Source: Anthoceros angustus (Eukaryota; Streptophyta; Anthocerotopsida; Anthocerotales; Anthocerotaceae). Taken from it: DNA of 64,000 nt. The DNA lies in the NCBI GenBank assembly GCA_010909165.1, contig VJWM01000044.1, forward strand, positions 1,302,001 to 1,366,000, in the 5' to 3' direction. A program made the translations under genes and the position numbers. Position 1 is the stretch's first letter. Every line of letters starts with the position of its first letter. Shown one piece after another: positions 21,014-33,432 of this stretch. The notes beneath the pieces are model-generated. The model saw only the letters and a list, made by a program, of their open reading frames with translations, was not told where the DNA came from and made no database searches.

Positions 21014-21382
21014 TCAACAATTAAATTTTACATTGCCTCTCAGAGATAACGAGGAACATATTAAATAAATAAAAATTAAGATCAGAATTAGATTTCAAAT
21101 TATCAAAATAATAATAATGTGGTAATCTTTAAAAGGGGAATATGAAATTAAATACCTCTCTATACATTGGAGAGAACTAGGCCTTGCATTCTAATTTGTT
21201 TGCTGGGCTACCCGGTACGATGCTGGCAATGTGAAATCCAGCCTTGAAAGGAAGAAGAGGGTTTAGGTCCCCTCTTAACCCAACAAACTTAACCTTTGCC
21301 GCAAGAAAGAATCTTGCTTCGCCTGATCAAAAGTTTAGTTGTTAGAGGCAGTCCAAAGTTTAGCTGTTGGAGGCTACGAGGC

Positions 21383-21446
21383 ACTCAAATCTGTTGAAGG
21401 CTGAGAGGTAGTCAAAAGTTGTTGAAGGCTGAGAGGTAGTCAAAAG
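21383..21446. repeat. short tandem repeat, GTTGAAGGCTGAGAGGTAGT unit
   Basis: Two near-identical adjacent copies of GTTGAAGGCTGAGAGGTAGT followed by CAAAAGTT, with looser relatives upstream to 21320. Confidence 0.75.
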
Positions 21447-21949
21447 TTCAACTGCTGAAATTTGCAGAGCAGATGAAAATAATAGAGCTTGGGAAGCAAC
21501 AAATGGAGTATTCTTCACAAAGGAATTAATTTAATCAAACATCAAGTATTTATAATTCTTTTAATTCTTTTAATCATTTATTATTGTTTAAATATTGATT
21601 TTAATACTAATATGTTGTAAGTTTTGCAGTTTAAGGCTAATCTCAAAGCTGGTTTTTGCACTATTTTCAAACAACAAGATTGGTAATTAGAAGAAGGTTA
21701 AGAAAAGTAAGAGTATGAGAGTGCACAACAATCTGTGCCTGCTGACTGACCCTGACTTCCTGCTAGAACACTAGCAGGGCTATGTTATCGACAGCCAAGT
21801 GTCCACCAGCCTGAAGCTCTGCTCACTCAGGATCTAGGCCAAACCAGCACTTACAGCTCAGAAGTAGATGTACCACTCTCCACCAGACGCTCAGCAAGGT
21901 GAGTATCTTGTCCTTCCCTTAGCTCACCAAAACTATAGCACGATGAGCC

Positions 21950-22585
21950 CACACCCTGATCCTAACAAAGAAGGGCGGGTGTCTCTCTGTGCACATAGCC
22001 AGAACCACATAAGCTTATGGACAAAAACCCGCAGCACACCAAACCGATGGCCACAAAGTTCAGGACACAGTTGTTAGAAGTAGCATCGCACAAAAGCATC
22101 ACCGTCACCACACAGTCTCAGTCTCACAATTCTCTCAGGTGATGTCCACTCAGCCTGCCAGGGCCGTGCGCTGGTGCTATTCTAATGCCCGCGACGGGAC
22201 ACCGCGGCACTCGTGAGCTCTCTGGGCGAATCCACGAGACTCGTGAGCAAGACCCCGTCCGCAATCCCGGGTGTTTGCGAGTTGTAGTAAGTCCTCCACC
22301 TAGCCCGGCGTGTCACTCGGATGCGTCGATTACACACACACACGATGTAGCATCGTGTTTGCACTCTGATTTCTGAGCAGTGGATTTACAAGCGATTCCT
22401 TGGTCAGCCACCTCGACGGAAAGCCTAGGTTCAACGAGAGAACTTCTAACAACTGTGTGACTGAGCCTAGAAGCCCGATACTTATTTGCCACGCTTGCTC
22501 CTGGCCGTTGCCCGCAGTCTCCCTCCTCTCCGTCGGCGCCATGCCCACGCTCGTAACCTCCCAGCCATTTTGCACTACCGGTTTA
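21950..22585. repeat. dispersed repeat R, copy 2 (3' truncated)
   Basis: It begins near GGGCGGGTGTCTCTCTG and runs through GTTAGAAGTAGCATCGCAC to CCAGCCATTTTGCAC, where it leaves the homology with copies 1 and 3. It is about 1.05 kb from copy 3 in the same orientation. Confidence 0.75.
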
Positions 22586-22599
22586 AAGGGCATAATGGA

Positions 22600-22980
22600 G
22601 AAAGTCCAACTCAAGAATGTTGACGATCACTTACAAGTTGGGTAAAAATAGCTTTGCAACATCACATCAAGGTATAATGTCTGATAATGTTTTATTATAC
22701 CTGCAGGTGTAGTTAGTTTCTCATTATCTATTATATATAAATGCATGCATGATTGAAATACTTTGAAAAATTAGATGCTAAGTGTAGATCATGATAGAGC
22801 AGCTCAAAAAAAATATTTGATATATAATTAGTTCAAAAACATTTGATATATTATATTATAATATAATTATATATAATATAGCTTTAAAATATTTGATGTA
22901 TAATATTATAAGTGGATTATCAACCACAAGTGGATTATATACTTGTCAATCAAATCTATCTAAACATACATGTAATTGAA
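22600..22980. other. AT-rich spacer between repeat copies
   Basis: Runs of TATAATATA and ATTTGATATA, no gene. It separates the second and third copies of the R repeat. Confidence 0.5.
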
Positions 22981-23009
22981 GCCGCCGCCATCGCTGAAAG
23001 CGGCTACAT

Positions 23010-23753
23010 GGCCCGAGGAGGCGGGTGTCTCTCTGCACATAGCCCAACCACATAAGCTTATGGACAAAACCCGACACCAAACCGATGGCCACAAAGTTCA
23101 GACCACGGTTGTTAGAAGTAGCATCGCACAAAAGCATCACCGTCACCACACGTCTCACAATTCTCTCGGTGATGTCCACCAGTAGCAGCCTTGGCCGTGC
23201 TGTGGTGCTAATTCTAATACGACGGGACACCGCGGCCTCGTGAGCTCTCTGGGCGAATCCGAGACTCGTGAGCAAGACCCCGTCCCCGCAATCCCCGGCC
23301 CATGTTTGCGAGTTGTAGTAAGTCCTCCACCTAGCCCGGCGTGTCACACTCGGTCGTCGATTACACACACACACCGATGTAGCATCGTGTTTGCACTCGA
23401 TTTACAGCGGTGGATTTACAAGCGATTCCTTGGTCGCCCACCTCGGCCCGGAAGCCTAGGTTCAAGCGAGAGAACTTCTAACAACGTGGTGAGCCTAGAA
23501 GCCCACGCTTATTTGCTCTGGCCGTTGCCCGCAGTCTCCCTCCTCTCCGTCGGCGCCATGCCGCCCACGCTCGTAACCTCCCAGCCATTTTGCACAATGA
23601 TGCTTCTCGCCCCTGAGCCCTAAACGAGTCGCACGTTCCCTACCTAGCCAATCCTGATCTACCTAATTATATGATTAGCCTAATTACATATAATTAGCCT
23701 AATTACATATGTTTGATTAATCAGATATCCTAATTAATCAACATGGCCTGACA
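23010..23753. repeat. dispersed repeat R, copy 3 (full to its right end)
   Basis: It runs from GGCGGGTGTCTCTCTGCAC to CAACATGGCCTGACA, the same right end as copy 1, and holds the empty site of the pogo-like MITE at 23668-23669. Confidence 0.8.
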
Positions 23754-24324
23754 TTGCCGTACCATTACGGTACGCAATATTCCATCTCTAGTCACGCGGC
23801 ATCCACATTTCTTTAGGGTTGTCAGCGGTTGCATTAGCAACCGCTTGTAACGCATCCGCTTGCCTCACATGTTCCGTCTCTTAAGAGACGCAGGGTCACT
23901 CTGAGCGGGCATAGATGTAGCATGAGGAACAGGGTGTTGGATGTCTGGGCCAGCTGCCGTGATAGTAGCCGTGGATGCCAAATTCAAATGACTATCATCG
24001 AACGGTAGCTTCAAATTTATCGACTTTTGATGAAAAAGTCCATCTTGCACATGACAACCAAGGAACACCCTAAGGGTCCAGGTGAAAAGGGGCAATTAAG
24101 CTTTTTCCAAAGCCTGACAGGGTAAACATTCTCGTACTGGCAGCGTAACTGACTGACGGACCTTTCCCAAGGGACCTTCCTTGTTTCCATTTCTCCAATG
24201 AAAATGACAAACTCATGCCATATAGTGTCTGCATTCTCACCATTGTATGAGCTCCACATCTTCTTGTGCATCTAGCGCCACACAATTTGTAGATTGCAAT
24301 GCCCCTGGCTTGAATTCGGGAGTT
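23754..24324. other. unassigned region with TE-like debris
   Basis: The first 70 bases echo the end of the X' block (GTCACGCGGCATCCACATTT). The rest has short open frames on the minus strand without recognisable domains. Confidence 0.4.
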
Positions 24325-24654
24325 GGTTTTGTTGCCTTGCTCCGACTTCATAGTCAGTGGCCTGATACCTGTAGGACCCACCTGGGTCTACTACATAGTA
24401 GCTTTTGTACAGCTGCTGGTGTGCTAGATCCCCTCCTTCCATTCTCTAAGGCACATCAACCTCCTTGGCTCGGTCCTCACCTTGACCTCTGTTGGAGCTG
24501 CCTTTGGCGGTTGCATTCTGTAGTAGTCATTGGGCAATCTTTGAGCCACTTGATGGAAGCTAGCTTACATTGAGTTAGTTCTATGACCCCTCACTGCCCT
24601 CAGGACACTCTTCTAAAGCACCAGAAAAGAACTACAACATCACCACAGACGGTA
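24325..24654 (+). pseudogene. amino-acid permease pseudogene, 5' piece
   Basis: The sequence from GGAGTTGGTTTTGTTGCC matches the intact permease at 53515-54100. It has intron 2 end, most of exon 3 up to GCTGGTGTGCT, then jumps to AGATCCCCTCCTTCCATTC in exon 4, deleting what corresponds to about 53630-53861. It continues through the end of exon 4, intron 4 and the start of exon 5 to CACCACAGA, where the Copia element begins. Exons 1-2 are absent. The matching 3' piece lies at 47314-47492 beyond the Copia element. Confidence 0.9.
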
Positions 24655-24840
24655 TGTAATTGTTCATGGAGCGTGAGCGATGGATGCCTATGGGCATTAC
24701 ATTATCGTTAGATTACATCTGTGTCAGGACTTGCACTTATGTGCATGATCAGGTGTTGAGCGAAATGCTGTGGCGTTCAGTAACCGTCTCCTAACCTACT
24801 GAACCGTGCCCTAATGGCCTTAATATTACCATTCTTAATA
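24655..24840 (-). repeat. Copia 3' LTR (186 bp)
   Basis: Starts TGTAATTGTTCATGG on the plus strand and ends CTTAATA. The purine tract AAGTGGGAG (minus strand, 24841-24849) lies directly inside. It differs from the 5' LTR by about ten substitutions and some indels. Confidence 0.9.
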
Positions 24841-24874
24841 CTCCCACTTAGTGTTTAGGCCTTGGGCTTAGATC

Positions 24875-25552
24875 TTAGGTCGTGATATACTTTGTTAACT
24901 CGGATAGTCTCATTAGCCCCATGTTGGCTGAATGTTCTTGATGCTTCACGCTGCTGAGTGCCTTAGTTAGCACATCTGCTGTCATCTGCTCCGTCGGACA
25001 GTATAGGACCATGAATTTGCCGTTGCTGATGACTTGTCTTATAAAATGAAATTGTACCTCCACGTGTTTAGTTCGAGCGTGGAATTTGGAGTTGTAAGTT
25101 AGCGAAATAGCACCCTGATTGTCGCAGTACAAGGGTCTTGGTATTCGCTGGGTTTCCCCTAACTCCGTGAGCTCATAAAGCTGCCAAAGTCCATCCTTAC
25201 ATGCGTGGGTTAAGGAGCAGTACTCGGCCTTTGTTGAGCTGAGTGCAACTGTTTGCTGTCGTTTGTTGCTCCAACTTGTTGCTGTCCCGCCGAGTAGGTA
25301 GACATAGCTCCTTATGCTCTTTCTGTTGTCCACGTTGCCGGCCCAGTCAGCGTCACTGAACCCTTCGAGCTATAGAGGCTGGTCCTGCTGGATTTGAGAA
25401 TGATATAGGAGTCCCATATCCGAGGTTGCTCTCAAATATCTGAAGATCCTCTTCACTACTTTCCAACGAGCTTGAGTAGGAGCAGATAAATACTTAGATA
25501 GAGCTCCCACTGAAATTGAAAGGTTCGGTCTAGTGCAGTCCATTAGATACAT
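24875..25552 (-). pseudogene. Copia RNase H region
   Basis: Two frames carry the conserved C-terminal Copia blocks: YLMDCTRPNLSISVGALSKY and RWKVVKRIFRYLRAT, then TATSWSNKRQQTVALSSTKAEY, PLYCDNQGAISLTYN, HARTKHVEVQFHFIRQ and TADVLTKAL. A frameshift near 25360 separates the two. Confidence 0.9.
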
Positions 25553-25672
25553 TAGACTTCCGAGGGCGGAAGAATAGGCCGTAGCTCGTCGCTGCTATGA
25601 GCATTGGCTTCATGTTGTTGATCATCCTCCTCAGGTAGCTTTAGGTTAGTTTCCATAGGTATAGAAGTAGGC

Positions 25673-26345
25673 TTATTTATCCTGTATATATTTAGACTGA
25701 TGAATAAATAGACTTCTGGCCTTTCTATCTCTAAGAACTTGAATCCCTAAGCGAAAGGAAAGTTCTCGACATGTGGTCATCGAGAATCGCTCAGCAAGCA
25801 TCATCCGAGTGTTTTCTAGGACATACTTTGAGTTAGACATTAATACGATGTCGTCGACGTAGACTCCTACAACAATAAAGTGACCATTAAGTCTATTGAT
25901 ATAGATATAGTCTGAACTTAGTCTAGTGAAGCCTAGGTCCTGAAGGGTGACATCTAATTTTTCATACCATTCAAGAGCACTTTGTTTAAGTCCGTAAAGT
26001 GCTTTTAGTAATTCACAAGCATTAAACTGGTTGTCCTTAACTTGTATACCTTCGGGTATTTCCATGTAGATCTTGTGTTTGAGGTCGCCGTATAGGAAAG
26101 CTGTTTTGATATCCAGCTTTATCAACTCATAGTCATGGTGAGCAGCTAAAGCCATTAGGATCCTTAATGAGGTAATTTTAAGTACCGGGCTAAAAGTCTA
26201 TAGTCCGGCCAAGCTGCTTGTTTGCCCTTAGCTACTAACTGCCTTATACCTCTATATACTCTGCTTAACTTAATCTTTAAAAGTCCACTTAGAACCAACT
26301 AACTTCCTACCCTTAGGTAATGTAGATAATATCCAAGTTTTATTA
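25673..26345 (-). pseudogene. Copia reverse transcriptase
   Basis: The upstream piece (within 26270-26400) has RT entry block EKENWKKAIRSEPDSL and KLVGSKWTFK. After a frame break the main frame (26155-25673) has LIKLDIKTAFLYGDL, the linking block LLKALYGLKQSALEWYE, the active-site box YVDDIVLMSN and LSFRLGIQVLRDR. Catalytic Asp pairs are present. Confidence 0.9.
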
Positions 26346-27620
26346 GCTCTTAGTGAATCTGGTTCTGACCTGATGGCTTTCTTCCAGTTCTCCTTTTCCA
26401 GGCAAGTGATGGCCTCTTGATAGCTAGCTGGAACAAACTGATCTATAGCTGCGGTAAGACAATATGCTAAAGTATTTTTGGGATCTTTCCAGTTAGTAGG
26501 AGAATACCTATTTATTTTGCCGACATTGGTACGTTGAGATCGCCTTCCCCTAGTGTCATTGGTACTATCAGGTTGTTGTGGAGGGTCCTCATAAGTATCC
26601 TCATATCCCTCTTCATGAGTATCCCTGTATCCGGCATTATCTGATGTATTTAAAATATCTGAAATAGAATAATTAGGATATATACTTCTACTTGCCTTTG
26701 GGGTGCCAGGATAATGACGAGATCTGCTTTGAGTGATGTGTGGTTGAAAACTCGGGATGTCATTTGTCAGGAGTGTGGAGGAGAACCCATGGATGCTCGA
26801 GTAGGAAGGCACTGCTTGTTCGTGCCTCACTTCATGCCCATGGTACAGTGCCCCGAGAACTGTGGAAGTGTGCCTCAAGTGAAGGAGATCTCGATCTAGA
26901 TGCGGGCGTGTGGCGATGGTACGTGAGCCCCGAGGGGCTGGTGAAGAGATCACTGCAGCGCTGGCAGGTGAGGCGCGCCACGGGCTCGGCAGCCATGGGC
27001 TTGGCCACGTCTGGGCACGGGCACGATCTCGGCTCGTACTGGGAGGAGATGTTCGCGCTTGGCCGGAGTGGTCCGTCCGACACTGAGGATGAGGCGCACG
27101 CGCGCGCATTATAGCCGCTGCTTAGGTCACCGTGGTGAGCGCCTACAGGGCTGTCCCATTGGAGACCTGAGAGTCCTCCCGCTTGCTGCATTTCGCCTCG
27201 GCGTGAGTAGGTGCGCGGGCCTGCTGCAAGTGATCTGCCATCTGCTGGCAGGGCTGGTTGGAGATGGGCGTCGTCGATGTCGAGCCTGCTCCCCCACTCC
27301 TCCAGGAGGGCCGGCGCGTGAGCTGAGGGCGCAAGTGTGTAAGAAGTCGACCGCCTAGGAGTCAAAATTTCCGAAGATGAGGTCCGTGTGGCCCAGTGCC
27401 GAAGTGGATGGGCACCGGATGGGGGGCCGGTGTGGCAGGGGGCATGGGTGGAGGCGGGTGTGGGACCTGCTGGTGAGGGACAAGTGGAGGAGCGCCGTGC
27501 TAAGGTGCTCCGGACATGTTGATGTCGTCCACATCACTGTCCTCTGTTTGTGCAGGTTGGGAGTCTCAGTGAGCTCCCAGCAAGATTGGCCTCGCATATC
27601 TTCTCTGAAGATAACGCTCG
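26345..27620 (-). pseudogene. Copia integrase-RT linker and integrase C-terminus
   Basis: The frame 27109-26270 carries an acidic, low-complexity linker (HEEGYEDTYEDPPQQ, TRGRRSQRTNVGKINRY). The frame ending at 27669 carries the GKG-type integrase tail (KGYKLIHPQTTGITHSSVIF). The 26.75-27.35 kb part is GC-rich and of no recognised family. Confidence 0.6.
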
Positions 27621-27639
27621 AGTGTGTGATCCCAGTAGT

Positions 27640-28142
27640 CTGTGGATGAATTAATTTGTACCCCTTCACCGCGTCCGTGAATCCTATGAAGATGTACTTT
27701 TGTGCTCGATTGTCGAGCTTTGTCCAGACATCCTCTGGGGTGTGTGCATATACTGTGGATCCAAATACTATGAGTGTGGATAGGTCAGGTTTTGACCCGG
27801 TCCAAGCTTCATAAGGTGTGATTTATGGCAGAGAGGAGGTAAGGCTCCTGTTGAGTATGTATACTGCATGGGACATTGCCTTTGGCCAATAGCTTTTAGG
27901 TAATTGTGCGTGGATCGGCATGGATAGACCACAGTCTTGAATGGTTCTGTTCATCCGCTCCGCTACTCCATTCTGTTGGGATATATGTGGAGTGGTAACC
28001 TGCCTGCTGATCCCGTGGTCTTTGCAAAATTGCAGGAACAAGTGCGAGTTGAATTCACCTTCTCCGTCTGTGCGGATGCAAAGTAAGTTTTCTCCGGTTT
28101 GCTTTTCTGCCCAGTGATCCTTGAGGCAGGTGAAGGACTGTG
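27640..28142 (-). pseudogene. Copia integrase core, C-terminal piece
   Basis: Reads SFTCLKDHWAEKQTG, LLCIRTDGEGEFNS (catalytic Asp), QFCKDHGISRQVTTPHISQQ and NGVAERMNRTIQD (catalytic Glu). At 28142 it is cut by the Gypsy element; the reading resumes at 45498. Confidence 0.9.
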
Positions 28143-30109
28143 TGTGGGCTATGCACTTCCCTGGGGAGTTAGGAAATAAGTAGGGTTTCTGTTTTTTTTA
28201 GGATTGAAGGATAAATAAGGCGGAAAAGGAGAAATAAATTGGGGTAGCGCTTGGACGAGGCTCGGAGTATACTCGGACTGGAGTGAACAACGGACCCCGG
28301 TACCACTATGGCAAGCTCGGGACTACGAGTAGCAGGATAAGTCCGGAACCCACTCCAGTCAAAAAAATAGGATACGCCGGTAACCTAGGAGGCGTGAGGA
28401 CAGGCGGCGCCACGTGGGCGGCCCCAGTGGAGGTCGGGCATGCGATAGGCGGGCCGTAACCTTGCGAGGCCGTTATAGCGGTATTCACGCCCCATGCGCG
28501 GCGCGTAAGGCAGTAAGCAGGCGTAGGTCGAGTAAGCCATGCGGACCCAGCGATTCGGACAAGGCGCCTTCCAGCGGATTACTTCCCACGGCCAAGGAGG
28601 GAGGTCATTTGCCTGACCTCGGACAATCCTCACGGTCCCTTGCGCTCCAATCCGGCTCTCTGGCGCTATCTTTTGGGCGCCGGTCGGCAGGCGTGGCGCC
28701 GTCAAGGTTGGAGCAAGAACGCGCGAAGGAGGAACATCGTGCCGGCCGGACTCCGGCGGCCTGACAAGAGGAGGAGAAAGCAATGGCACCCAAAAGCCGG
28801 CGGAGTCTGGAGCCATGGACCCTCGTGGGCGCAACATTGTGACCGGCGCTATCCGGACTTGGCCTGGTGGAGAAGCGGGGGAATTGGTGCGAGTGGCATG
28901 GGGCGTGTTCCAAATGGTGCGGACCTTTGACAACGTCACTCTAGTCCGGGAGTTTGCGGAAGATCTTGGCGGCGATCAACAAGGAGGTCCGATCCAAGAA
29001 CCTCCGGGAGGACCAGGCGATGGACCTTGGAGGTCCCGAGGATGGCCTACAACCGAAGGAGGAAGAAGGGGCGTGGTGCAGGCCCCTTAAGGCGAAGGGA
29101 AGATAGGGCCACACGTGGCGATCTTGAGGGCTGGGCAGCGGACAACCAACGGATGGTTGATATCCGATCCTGGACGGTCGAGTAAGGCGGTAGCCGGATC
29201 ATTGTCCATTGGAACACTGCTCACCAAGGTGGATCACCTTGGTGATAACTGTTAGTATTCACGCATGCGCTCGGTGAAGGAGCGGGGGAAGGATTATCTT
29301 CGCCCGGTTGATCGAGGCACAGCTAAGGAGCGAAGCCCTCATCGGTGACCCATACATTCATGTATGGGGACATTTCGAGCTCTGAAGGAGGAGAGCTTGG
29401 CGCTCGGAAGGGGTGGAGTAGGCGTGCAAGGGCGGTGGGGGTCGTCCTTGAGACCAAGCGGACTCGGGAGGAGGACGACCGAGGATTCCGGACTCCATCG
29501 TGAGCGAACCCCTCACCACCAGGGAAGTTTGGGAGGCGATTCCCCTTCCCTCCTTTTGGTGCCCCCTCCGAGCGGCCCGGGAGGGAGGCGATCGGAGGGC
29601 GTTGGCGGCTCGGCAAGCGGGCGACCAACAACCACGGCGGCTGAGCCCGGCGAACTCGGGAGCCGGCGGGCGGCCGCCTGGCGGCACCTCGGAAGGTGCG
29701 GTACCCACCTTGGCAAGAGGCGAGGCGGTGGAGGCGAAGGGGCGTGGCCCAAGGAGGCAGGAGGTCAGCAGCGGCCCACCAGGCCGTCTGTCCCCGGCGA
29801 AGGGGCAAAAGAGCTTGCTCCGGACCCCCTCACCTCCTCGAGCCCGGAGAAAGAGGGCACAAAGGAGTTAGAGGCCAAGAGGGCCAAGAGGGTGAGACTC
29901 GGACCTCACCACTCGGGACTGAGGGTCCCTGATTAGGTCCGAGAACCCGGTCGGACTTACTCGGGGCTGGGTATGGAGGTCCTTGGCGGACGAAATCGGC
30001 TCCCACTACGGACTTTGTGGGGGCCTCACGGTGGCCGTGGAAGAAACACGGTCCTACCGTCATGGACGGAATGCTTTGGGGTCTCTGCAGTGGAGACCCG
30101 AGTGGAGGC

Positions 30110-32300
30110 CACCCGAGGAGGATGGTGGAACTCCAAGAGCAAGTGAAGGCGGCCAGGGGCAAAGGAAAAGGCGGAGTCCCTCGCTCGGATCGAGGAAGGG
30201 AACGCCGGGTGAGGCGAGGCGGTTCGAGGCCGGCAAGGTTCTTGTGTCTTGAGCAGTGAAACAAGCCCAAGCCGGGCGGAGGACCTTTGGGGGGAAGGCG
30301 GCGGGGAGGAAGAGGCCGGGCACAAGCAGAGAGCTCGGGACTGGCGGCCCGGCTAGAGCGCCAAGTGGGCGAGGCCGTAAAGCGGCGAAGAGTGAGCGGC
30401 AAGGCAGGATCACTACGGGGCGTGATCGGGCCGGTGGAGAAAGTCGGTAGCAGTGAGGCTAACTCGAAGGCCGCAGTGCTAGGCGAGCAAGGAGGCACTC
30501 GGGAGATAGGGGATCTCCAGCAGTGCAGGAGGTAGAAGGCGGCGGAGATGGAGGCAGGACACACTGGAGCTACAACTCCAAGATGCGTCGGAGGCGGTGA
30601 TTCTCAACGAGAGAATCCACGACCTCGAAAGCAGTGCCTCGGCTCCGTCAAGGCGGAGGAAAATCGGCGACTATCCAAGGAGTTGGGCGTTGCGGGCTGA
30701 AGGAGGAAGTCCGAGTCGGACGGAGGTATCGGCCTGGAGAGGGAGCTGGCTAAAGGCCGAATGAGCGGAGGCGCGAGCACTGGGCGAAAGAAGCTGGTCC
30801 GGTGAGAAAGGCGGAAGGGAGCAGCGCTATGGGTGGTGGCGATGGAAAAGCAGGGAGCTGGAGCGGGCGGGTGGCGGTGGCAGTGCAGGAGGTGGAGGCC
30901 GCCCAGCCTCGCGTGATACTGACCCGGCTCACCGTCTGGGAGAGGTGGCCCAACAAGCGGCGGCCCCTCCGGAACACTTATGGCGGAGGGAGTATCGGGT
31001 GCTCGGGCCGTGGAAGAGGCAATTCAACAAGTCGATTCGGACTTTGCCTATTACCACCCGAGCTCTGAAGGCGTAGAAGCCTCGGCGGCGCTGAGCAGAC
31101 GGACCTGGAAGGCTCGGAAGGAGATGAAGGCCACGGGGCAGCAGGACCCTAGTGGCCTGTTTGAGATGACGGAGCGGCGGAGAGGAGCAACCGGAGGCGG
31201 AAACGAGGAGCGGCGGATGCGGCGAGGTAAGCACCCGCACCTCACCATGGAAGGAGGGGCCAAGGTTCTTGTGTCTGAGCAGTGAAACAAGCTCGAGAGG
31301 CCCAGCGGAGGAGGACCTTGCGAGGCGAGAGGCGCGAGGCGGAAGAGGCCGGGCACAAGCGAGAGCTCGGGACTGGGGCGGCCGGCTAGGCGCCAAATGG
31401 GCGAGGCCCGGTAAAGCGAAGGCGAGCGGTGAAGAGCGGCCGGATCACTGACGTGATCGGGCCGGTGGAAGAGGCAGTGACGGCCGAGGCTAACTCGAAG
31501 GCCGCCGGGCTATGGGCGAGCAAGGCCTCGGGAGATAGAGATCTCAGGCTGCGAGGTAGAAGGGAGGCGGCGAGATGGAGGGCAGCAAGGACACTGGAGC
31601 TACAACTCCAAGATGCGTCGAGGCGGTGATTCTCGAGAGAATCCACGACCTCGAGCAAGCAGTGCCTCCGGCTCCGTCAGAGGCGGAGGAAAATCGGCGA
31701 CTATCGAGTTGGGCGTTGCCGAGCTCTGAAGGAGCTGGAGGAAGTCGTCGGACGGAGGTATCGACTGGAGAGGGAGGTGGCGGAGCTAAAGGCCGAATGA
31801 GCAGGGGCGAGCAGAAGCGCTGGTCCGGTGAGAAAGGCGGAAGAGCAGCTGCGCTATGGCGGTGGTGGCGATGGAAAGCGCAGGAGTGGGCGGGCGGGCA
31901 GGAGGTGACGAGGCCGCCTTGTAGCCTCTGATACCGGCGTCAAATCTGGCGGGGAGGTGGCCCAAGCGGCGGCAGACTCCGGAACACTTATGGCGGAGGG
32001 AGTATCGGGTGCTCCGGGCACACGTGGAAGAGGCAATTCAACAAGTCGATTCAGACTTTGCCTATTACCACGCTGAGCTCCTGAAGGCAGTAGAAGCCTC
32101 TCGACGGCCGCTGCAGACGGACGGACCCCTGGAAGGCTCAGAAGGAGATGAAGGCCACGGGGACAGCACAGGGACCCTAGTGGCCCTGTTTGGAGATGAC
32201 GGGAGCGGCGGAGAGGAGCAACGGAGGAGGCGAGGGCGAGGCGGATGCGAGGTGGCCGCACCTCACCATGGAAGGAGGGCCAGCAGAAGGAGTCACTGGG
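30110..32300 (+). pseudogene. coiled-coil-like coding remnant within the Gypsy LTR
   Basis: Plus-strand frames, broken by frequent indels, read helical charged peptides that recur in the other LTR: MVELQEQVKAA, then LQLQDAS, ILNERIHDLE, EENRRLS and LEREVAELKAE. Heptad-like spacing suggests a long coiled coil. In the right LTR the same region (41.77-44.3 kb) reads KEKAESLARIEEGKRRV where the left is frameshifted. No named family fits; it may be a captured host gene or an additional element gene. It is also possible that it is only GAG-rich DNA. Confidence 0.4.
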
Positions 32301-32388
32301 CGATCGAGCAGTGAGGACTTGAGGGAGAGCCACGGAGGAGTCCGTGAGGAGGAAACCGGTGGGCGTGAGTCGGACTTTCCGGACCCAG

Positions 32389-32520
32389 GCCGGACCACAA
32401 GTCCGGACCTCGGTGACCGGACCAAGTCCGGACCGTGTAAGTCCGGACCACGAGTCCGGACCCGTGTCGTCCGGACCACGAGGTCCGGACCCAGTCGGAC
32501 CTAGCCGGACCTAAGCGGAC
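32389..32520. repeat. TCCGGACC-rich short repeats in 5' LTR
   Basis: About ten copies of the palindromic word TCCGGA or GTCCGGACC with short spacers. The equivalent cluster in the 3' LTR is 44400-44530. Confidence 0.85.
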
Positions 32521-33432
32521 TCTGAAGTTCGAGTCGAGGCAGACCTCGAGGGCCGGGCAGCGATGGAGGAGCCCCGACTTACGCTAGGGAGCCGATAGCG
32601 GTGGCCCGGCGAAGGACCCGAGGAGGCAGGAGGATGACGTCGTGGTACAGCGGTTGTCGACCGCCGAGCTAACGCGATTCGGAGAGAGGAGGGGCCTCAC
32701 GGATCATCCGATTGGGTGCACCACAATGCCGGACGGGGATTGGACCACCCATTCCGGCGGGGCCAGGACCTTCCACGGTCGTGAAGGAGATAGGGGGATA
32801 TGGTAGGCGGCCGATTAGGGTATACCGGTGGCTCATCGAATAGGGGTGTAATAAAAGGCACCTTGGGCGCAGATAAGAGGGAGGCCTAGTAAAGCATCTT
32901 TCTCTTGGTGTTGATGCGCGTTCTTGCGGACCTTTGTGAGTCTTCTTGCTAACGTGAGTCTGAGTCACGGCGAGCACGGCGACTCGGGAGATTGATCAAG
33001 GTCCCGTGACGGACTTAACGCGTTGTGGTGTGTGCGGGGAAGGGTGGTGGTGATCGTGCTCGTCCGGGCGGTCCGGCAAGACCTGGAGCGCGTGAGGAAC
33101 TCCGGGAGGTGTGTAGAGCCGGACGGAGGCCCGGAGCAGCGGAGGAGGTCATGCGTAACCAGCGTTTTCTAAGGCGAAGAGTGTAGCGTGAGAGGAGAGA
33201 GAAAGGGCGGATGCGTGAGGATGTATGTGAGCAATACGACGCGACGGGTCCTAACGCGTTTGGCCATACCGGCTGTCACGGTGAACGTTGAGTAGTTAGG
33301 AGTATGTGTGTGTGTGAGAGGAGAGGCGCTAAGGGTAGAATCACACGCGGTACAGCCTATCATTCCCTTGGGAACGGACTTCTTCCTACAACGACACGGA
33401 TTGTGCGCCTGGCCATCGCCAAAAGTCCGCCA

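Larger units (their letters stand above)
20811..21900. other. AT-rich region with hairpin and short tandem motifs
   Basis: No gene is visible. It contains a perfect 21-base inverted repeat at 20968-21013, and a short motif built around GTCAAAAGTT and GGCTGAGAGGTAGTC repeated imperfectly at 20920-20990 and 21320-21455. It may hold the lost 5' LTR of the adjacent Gypsy element, but I cannot show this. Confidence 0.45.
28143..33432 (+). repeat. Gypsy 5' LTR (5.29 kb)
   Basis: Aligns along its whole length with 39082-45497. It contains no intact gene, but one strand reads long charged helical segments in broken frames (30.1-32.3 kb). A cluster of TCCGGACC words lies at 32389-32520. Near its end is the transcription-start-like block GTAAAGCATCTTTCTCTTGG. 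Confidence 0.92.

Noticed and set aside
23865-24381. Minus-strand frames with [16 protein letters not shown] and WKKLNCPF as a possible gene
   Set aside because: Short overlapping frames, no domain and no splice model that joins them.
28385-32504. Many 80-250-codon frames on both strands of the Gypsy LTR
   Set aside because: GC-rich DNA with few stops; frames differ between the two LTRs. Only the coiled-coil-like plus-strand reading is kept, with low confidence.
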